This document shows, piece by piece, positions 60,308-64,000 of a stretch of 64,000 nt of DNA. The first letter of the stretch is position 1. Each line of letters starts with the position of its first letter. Source of the DNA: Roseburia sp. (lineage in GTDB: Bacteria > Bacillota > Clostridia > Lachnospirales > Lachnospiraceae); contig JAMPFC010000002.1 of NCBI GenBank assembly GCA_023664685.1, positions 25,595 to 89,594 of the forward strand, in the 5' to 3' direction. Under the pieces are notes generated by a model. It was given only the letters and a program-made list of their open reading frames with translations. It did not search any database and was not told the origin of the DNA. The position numbers and the translations under genes were made by a program.

Positions 60308-61075
60308 ATGAAATATTATATTATGACGTTATTTCCGGAGATGTTTCCGGGAATCATGGATGCCAGCATACTTGGCAGGGGAAAAGAAAAAGGCCTGATC
60401 GAATGGGAGACATTTAACATTCGGGATTATACGCTCGATAAGCACAGTAAAGTGGATGATTATCCGTATGGCGGCGGAGCCGGGATGGTCATGCAGGCGG
60501 AGCCGGTGTACCGGTGTTATGAGGCGATCCGAAAAAAGATGCTGCCTGCGGCAGTGTCCCAAAATGAGGTATTAAACTCAGCCGGAGAAGAGATCCGGTC
60601 ACAGACAGGGGCCGGAAAAAAACGTGTCATTTACATGACGCCTCAAGGGCGCGTCTTTGACCAGAAAATGGCGGAAGAGTTTGCCAGAGAAGAAGAACTG
60701 GTCTTTTTGTGCGGGCATTATGAGGGGGTGGATGAGAGGGTGCTTGAAGAAATCGTCACGGATCATGTGTCGGTGGGCGATTATGTGCTGACAGGCGGGG
60801 AGCTGCCGGCGATGGTCGTCATGGACGCTGTGGCAAGACTTGTTCCCGGCGTCCTCGGAAATGAAGGTTCTGCTGACACGGAGAGTTTTTCCGAGGGGCT
60901 TCTCGAGTATCCGCAGTACACAAGACCGGTGGAGATACTTGGAAGAAAAGTTCCGGAGGTGCTTTTGTCAGGGCATCATGCAAACGTTGAAACGTGGAGG
61001 CAGGAACAGGCTTTGGAACGGACAAAGCGGTTTCGTCCGGATCTGTATAAACAGTGGAAAGAAAAACAGGAATAA
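60308..61075 (+). CDS. trmD: tRNA (guanine-37-N1) methyltransferase
   Basis: 255 residues with the trefoil-knot SPOUT features: [62 protein letters not shown] and the C-terminal YTRPVE followed by [14 protein letters not shown]. It methylates G37 of tRNAs to prevent frameshifting. The knot residues are complete, so it should be functional. Confidence 0.97.
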   Translation: MKYYIMTLFPEMFPGIMDASILGRGKEKGLIEWETFNIRDYTLDKHSKVDDYPYGGGAGMVMQAEPVYRCYEAIRKKMLPAAVSQNEVLNSAGEEIRSQTGAGKKRVIYMTPQGRVFDQKMAEEFAREEELVFLCGHYEGVDERVLEEIVTDHVSVGDYVLTGGELPAMVVMDAVARLVPGVLGNEGSADTESFSEGLLEYPQYTRPVEILGRKVPEVLLSGHHANVETWRQEQALERTKRFRPDLYKQWKEKQE

Positions 61076-61078
61076 AAC

Positions 61079-61107
61079 TTGCATTTTTTGTAAGACCGTG
61101 GTAGAAT
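61079..61107 (+). promoter_or_regulatory. Promoter of hisB-hisIE
   Basis: TTGCAT (61079-61084), 17-bp spacer, TAGAAT (61102-61107). A small hairpin GATGGC/GCCATC (about 61121-61139) lies in the leader. Confidence 0.6.
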
Positions 61108-61157
61108 AATAAGATAAAAGATGGCTTATTATGCCATCATGACAGGAGGAGTGTATC

Positions 61158-61745
61158 GTGGAACGATATGCTGAGTGTGAACGACGTACCAGAGAGACGG
61201 ACATAAAAGTCGGATTAAATATCGATGGTACTGGAAAATATGAGATTGATACAGGAATTGGTTTTTTTGATCATATGCTTGAGGGATTTGCCAGACATGG
61301 TTTTTTTGACCTGACGGTAAAAGTAAAGGGAGATATTCAGGTGGATGCACATCATACGGTTGAGGATACCGGCATCGTGCTTGGTGAGGCATTTGCCAAA
61401 GCGTTGGGAGAAAAAGAGGGGATCTGCCGGTTTGGTTTTTTCGTCCTTCCGATGGACGATGCGCTTGTATTGGCGTCCCTTGATCTATCGGGGCGAGCTT
61501 ATCTTGCCTTTGAGGCGGAGTTTCCGGCGGAACAGTTAGGGACGATGGAGACAGAGACGCTGCGTGAGTTCTTTATGGGTTTTGCCTCGGGCGCAGGGAT
61601 GAACCTTCATATCAGGCAGCTTGCCGGAACGAACACACACCACATCGCAGAGGCAATGTTTAAGGCAGTAGCAAAGGCGATGGATCTGGCTGTGAAAAAG
61701 GACGAGCGGATCGAAGGAGTGTTGTCCACAAAAGGAGTTTTATAG
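61158..61745 (+). CDS. hisB: Imidazoleglycerol-phosphate dehydratase
   Basis: 195 residues; GTG start behind AGGAGGAG. Manganese-binding and catalytic histidine motifs are present: GFFDHMLEGFARHG, DAHHTVEDTGIVLGEAF and NTHHIAEAMFKA. It catalyses the sixth step of histidine synthesis. It stands without the rest of the his operon, followed only by hisIE, so the pathway genes are split across the genome. Confidence 0.96.
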   Translation: MERYAECERRTRETDIKVGLNIDGTGKYEIDTGIGFFDHMLEGFARHGFFDLTVKVKGDIQVDAHHTVEDTGIVLGEAFAKALGEKEGICRFGFFVLPMDDALVLASLDLSGRAYLAFEAEFPAEQLGTMETETLREFFMGFASGAGMNLHIRQLAGTNTHHIAEAMFKAVAKAMDLAVKKDERIEGVLSTKGVL

Positions 61746-61769
61746 GTCTGGGACAGAGGAGGAACTGGT

Positions 61770-63011
61770 TTGGGTTATAAAAAAATTATTCCGTACATAA
61801 ATGGGGAAAATGAACTTCCGGCAAATGTTGTGATGAAAGCGGAGCAGTATTGTTTTGCCGGAGCGGATGCCTTGTTTATCTATAATTATTCTAAGATTGA
61901 AAAAGAGCGGGAGGAGTTTCTTTCCACACTCAAAACGATAAAGGAAAAGATTGATATTCCCTTTTTTACCGGTATGTATATCGGTCGCTTTGAGGATGCC
62001 AAAAAAGCATTTTATGCGGGAGCCGGACAGCTTGTCATCAAATACGATATCTGTCCGGATGAGTCGATTTTCAAAGAGGTGTCTGGGCGTTTTGGGGCAG
62101 ACAAGATCATGGTGGAACTTGACGGAGATCTTGATTTTGAAAAGATTCATTTTCCGGCGGACACGCTGTTAGTAAAGCATGTGGACATGGGGGCAAACCT
62201 TGAGCGCAAATGTACGCTTGCCGGCAAAAAGATCATCATACGTGACAGCCTGCTCAGAAATGACTTGGAGAGCCTTTTGAAACTTCCGAATGTCGAGGGG
62301 GTTTCCACGGATCATTTTCAGGAAAAAGAGCTTTTGAAAATAAAACGGAACATGAAGGCTGCGGGGATCGAGATGAATACGTTTGAGTCCTCGATGGATT
62401 TTTCAGAGTTTAAGACAGATGATAAGGGGCTGATCCCCTGTATCACGCAGGATTACAAGACCGGCGAGGTGCTTCAGCTCGCCTATATGAATCAGGAATC
62501 TTATGAGGCCACCTGTGAGACCGGGAAGATGACATATTTCAGCCGGAGCAGGCAGGAGCTTTGGTGCAAGGGAGAGACCTCGGGACATTACCAGTATGTG
62601 AAAGAGCTGCGTTTGGACTGCGACCATGATACGGTGCTTGCGAAAGTGCATCAGGTCGGGGCGGCATGCCATACCGGTGCGAGGAGCTGCTTTTTTAATG
62701 AACTTGCCAAAAAAGAGTATAATAACATCAATCCGCTTACGATCTTGAATGAGGTATTTGCCACGATTGAGGAGCGCAAAAAGAATCCGAAAGAGGGTTC
62801 GTATACAAATTATCTTTTTGACAAAGGGATTGATAAGATTTTAAAGAAATGCGGGGAAGAGGCGACAGAGGTCGTCATTGCGGCGAAAAATCCGGATGCG
62901 GAGGAGTTAAAATACGAGATTGCAGATTTTCTGTATCATATGATGGTTCTTATGGTTCAGTGCGGTCTGACATGGGATGATGTCGTGGAAGAACTCGCAA
63001 ACAGACATTAG
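61770..63011 (+). CDS. hisI: HisIE bifunctional enzyme with N-terminal HisA/HisF-like barrel domain
   Basis: 413 residues from a TTG behind AGGAGG. Residues about 205-300 are HisI (phosphoribosyl-AMP cyclohydrolase): [28 protein letters not shown] and the zinc cysteines CHTGARSC. Residues about 315-413 are HisE (phosphoribosyl-ATP pyrophosphatase) with [12 protein letters not shown]. The first ~200 residues resemble a HisA/HisF TIM barrel ([41 protein letters not shown]) but lack the usual phosphate-binding glycine loops, so this part is probably structural or regulatory. Normal HisIE is about 200 residues. Confidence 0.88.
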   Translation: MGYKKIIPYINGENELPANVVMKAEQYCFAGADALFIYNYSKIEKEREEFLSTLKTIKEKIDIPFFTGMYIGRFEDAKKAFYAGAGQLVIKYDICPDESIFKEVSGRFGADKIMVELDGDLDFEKIHFPADTLLVKHVDMGANLERKCTLAGKKIIIRDSLLRNDLESLLKLPNVEGVSTDHFQEKELLKIKRNMKAAGIEMNTFESSMDFSEFKTDDKGLIPCITQDYKTGEVLQLAYMNQESYEATCETGKMTYFSRSRQELWCKGETSGHYQYVKELRLDCDHDTVLAKVHQVGAACHTGARSCFFNELAKKEYNNINPLTILNEVFATIEERKKNPKEGSYTNYLFDKGIDKILKKCGEEATEVVIAAKNPDAEELKYEIADFLYHMMVLMVQCGLTWDDVVEELANRH

Positions 63012-63079
63012 CATTTAATTTTATATTTAAGATAAAAATTTACGCCAGATGTTGTTCGTCTGGCAGAATGGAGGTTAGT

Positions 63080-63211
63080 ATGGGATTAGGAGAAGCATTT
63101 CTTACGTATGGAGTAAAACTGATCATATATTCGGCGGTTGCCGGAGTCGGTATTTTTTTAGGGATCAAAATCCGAAAATCCAAAAATGCGAAATCAACAG
63201 ACGGGAAATAA
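63080..63211 (+). CDS. Small membrane peptide upstream of the secretion ATPase
   Basis: 43 residues with GAGG 5 nt before the ATG. The sequence is an N-terminal segment MGLGEAFLTYGVK, one membrane helix (LIIYSAVAGVGIFLGIKI) and a basic tail RKSKNAKSTDGK. It starts about 70 bp after hisIE and ends 11 bp before the ATPase gene in the same direction. No family was recognised. The position suggests a small pilus or secretion component. Confidence 0.5.
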   Translation: MGLGEAFLTYGVKLIIYSAVAGVGIFLGIKIRKSKNAKSTDGK

Positions 63212-63222
63212 GGTGATATGTT

Positions 63223-64000
63223 ATGGTAGGAACTAGTCGTAAGAAAATAGGCGATATGCTGGTAGATGCCAATGTGATCACAAATGAGCAGTTGATGGAG
63301 GCACTGGCGAAGCAAAAAGAATTGGGGAAAAAATTAGGGGAAGTGCTGATCGAGCTTAAGTTTACCGACGAGACAGAGATCGCCGAGGCAATGGGTCAGC
63401 AGATGAAGATTCCGGTCGCAAAGATCAGAGAGGCGAAGATTGCCCCAGAGGTGATTGAGCTTCTTCCGGAAAACGTTGTCCGCAAACACAACGTAATCCC
63501 TTTTGAACTGGATGAGAACAATCCCAATATTCTTCGGGTGGCGATGGCGGATCCGCTTGATATCATCGCAGTGGATGATGTTTCGATCATTACGAACATG
63601 CAGATCGAGATCATGGTGGCGACGCCTTCGGATGTAGCGTATGCTATCGAGAAATATTATGGAAATGAGCAGTCGGCGAAACTGGCGGAGACATTTTCAC
63701 AGGAACGTCAGGAAAAAGATAAGAAGCTTAAGGGGGATAAAAAGGAAGAGGGAAATGAAGAGGTTGATAATTCTCCGATCGTGCTTCTTGTAAATAAGAT
63801 CATTGAGCAGGCAGTCAACGAGCGTGCCAGTGATATTCATATTGAGGCACTGGAAGACCAAGTGCGTGTCAGGTATCGTATCGACGGTGCGATGCAGGAG
63901 GTCATGAGATACCCGAAGGACCTTCAGAGTGCGATCGTAGCCCGTATCAAGATCGTCAGCGGAATGAATATTTCCGAAAAACGTGCCCCACAGGACGGAC
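63223..64000 (+). CDS. Type II secretion / type IV pilus assembly ATPase (GspE/PilB), 3' truncated
   Basis: About 259 residues are visible before the window ends. The ATG follows AAGGTGAT. The N-terminal MshEN-type domain (about 1-145) has KKIGDMLVDANVITNEQLMEALAKQKELGKKLGEVL (read in parts). The start of the ATPase domain follows: SPIVLLVNKIIEQAVNERASDIHIE and VRYRIDGAMQEV, then ISEKRAPQDG, which leads into the ATP-binding region beyond the edge. It would power pilus or pseudopilus assembly; more pil/gsp genes should follow. Confidence 0.92.
   Translation, partial: MVGTSRKKIGDMLVDANVITNEQLMEALAKQKELGKKLGEVLIELKFTDETEIAEAMGQQMKIPVAKIREAKIAPEVIELLPENVVRKHNVIPFELDENNPNILRVAMADPLDIIAVDDVSIITNMQIEIMVATPSDVAYAIEKYYGNEQSAKLAETFSQERQEKDKKLKGDKKEEGNEEVDNSPIVLLVNKIIEQAVNERASDIHIEALEDQVRVRYRIDGAMQEVMRYPKDLQSAIVARIKIVSGMNISEKRAPQDG

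Overview
The window looks like a chromosomal segment of a Gram-positive Clostridia member, most likely Lachnospiraceae. Signs of this are the sodium-pumping decarboxylase operon with separate subunits, a type III glutamine synthetase, Agr-type quorum sensing, the Firmicutes ylxM-ffh-rpsP-khpA-rimM-trmD operon, strong AGGAGG ribosome binding sites, and surface proteins with Val-Ser-Gly-Ser-Ala linkers. No rRNA, tRNA, CRISPR array or intact mobile element was seen. The backbone is moderately GC-rich. A long AT-rich accessory stretch (about 7.2-27.6 kb) interrupts it.

Layout. (1) 0-7.1 kb: cell-envelope and signalling genes (DUF3048 protein, SpoVB/MurJ-like flippase, D,D-carboxypeptidase, small Ig-like exported protein, EAL phosphodiesterase, membrane-anchored protein). 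A 270-bp palindromic repeat lies at 4.1-4.36 kb. (2) 7.13-17.75 kb: a candidate small RNA, then a co-directional cluster of nucleotidyltransferase, acyl-adenylate ligase, acyl carrier protein, short-chain reductase, a broken CYTH gene, a single-pass membrane protein, two ABC exporter half-transporters and a 502-aa two-domain protein with a possible BtrH-like C-terminus. This resembles a small acyl-dependent natural-product pathway with its exporter. A structured RNA candidate with a terminator closes it. (3) 17.96-23.8 kb: a nucleic-acid/nucleotide set of AlkA-like glycosylase, deaminase-like/methyltransferase fusion, SMUG2-like uracil-DNA glycosylase, deoxyribosyltransferase-like protein, divergent thymidylate kinase and a decayed S-adenosylmethionine synthetase, with a transposase remnant. 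(4) 23.9-27.6 kb: an agr-type quorum-sensing locus (XRE regulator, LytTR response regulator, GHKL kinase, convergent agrB-agrD with a serine-type autoinducer peptide) and a second XRE regulator.

(5) 28.0-36.7 kb: glnN, a second D,D-carboxypeptidase, and a five-gene sodium-translocating decarboxylase/transcarboxylase operon with its own promoter and terminator. (6) 36.77-53.56 kb: the most striking region, eleven tandem paralogous lipoproteins in one apparent operon. All begin with a lipobox Cys-Gly-Gly-Glu-Tyr and carry a variable number of VSGSA-type pentapeptides before a diverged beta-rich domain. A methyltransferase and a small unknown protein follow, up to a strong terminator. (7) 55.3-57.1 kb: an archaeal-type aspartyl-tRNA synthetase, an acetyltransferase remnant and the second copy of the palindromic repeat. 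(8) 57.2-64 kb: the SRP/ribosome maturation operon, hisB and an unusual hisIE, then the start of a type II secretion/type IV pilus ATPase preceded by a 43-aa membrane peptide.

The best candidates for undescribed biology are the lipoprotein array, the nucleotide-handling island with its unusual fusions, the acyl-carrier cluster and the palindromic repeat family. Families were assigned by reading motifs, without database searches.
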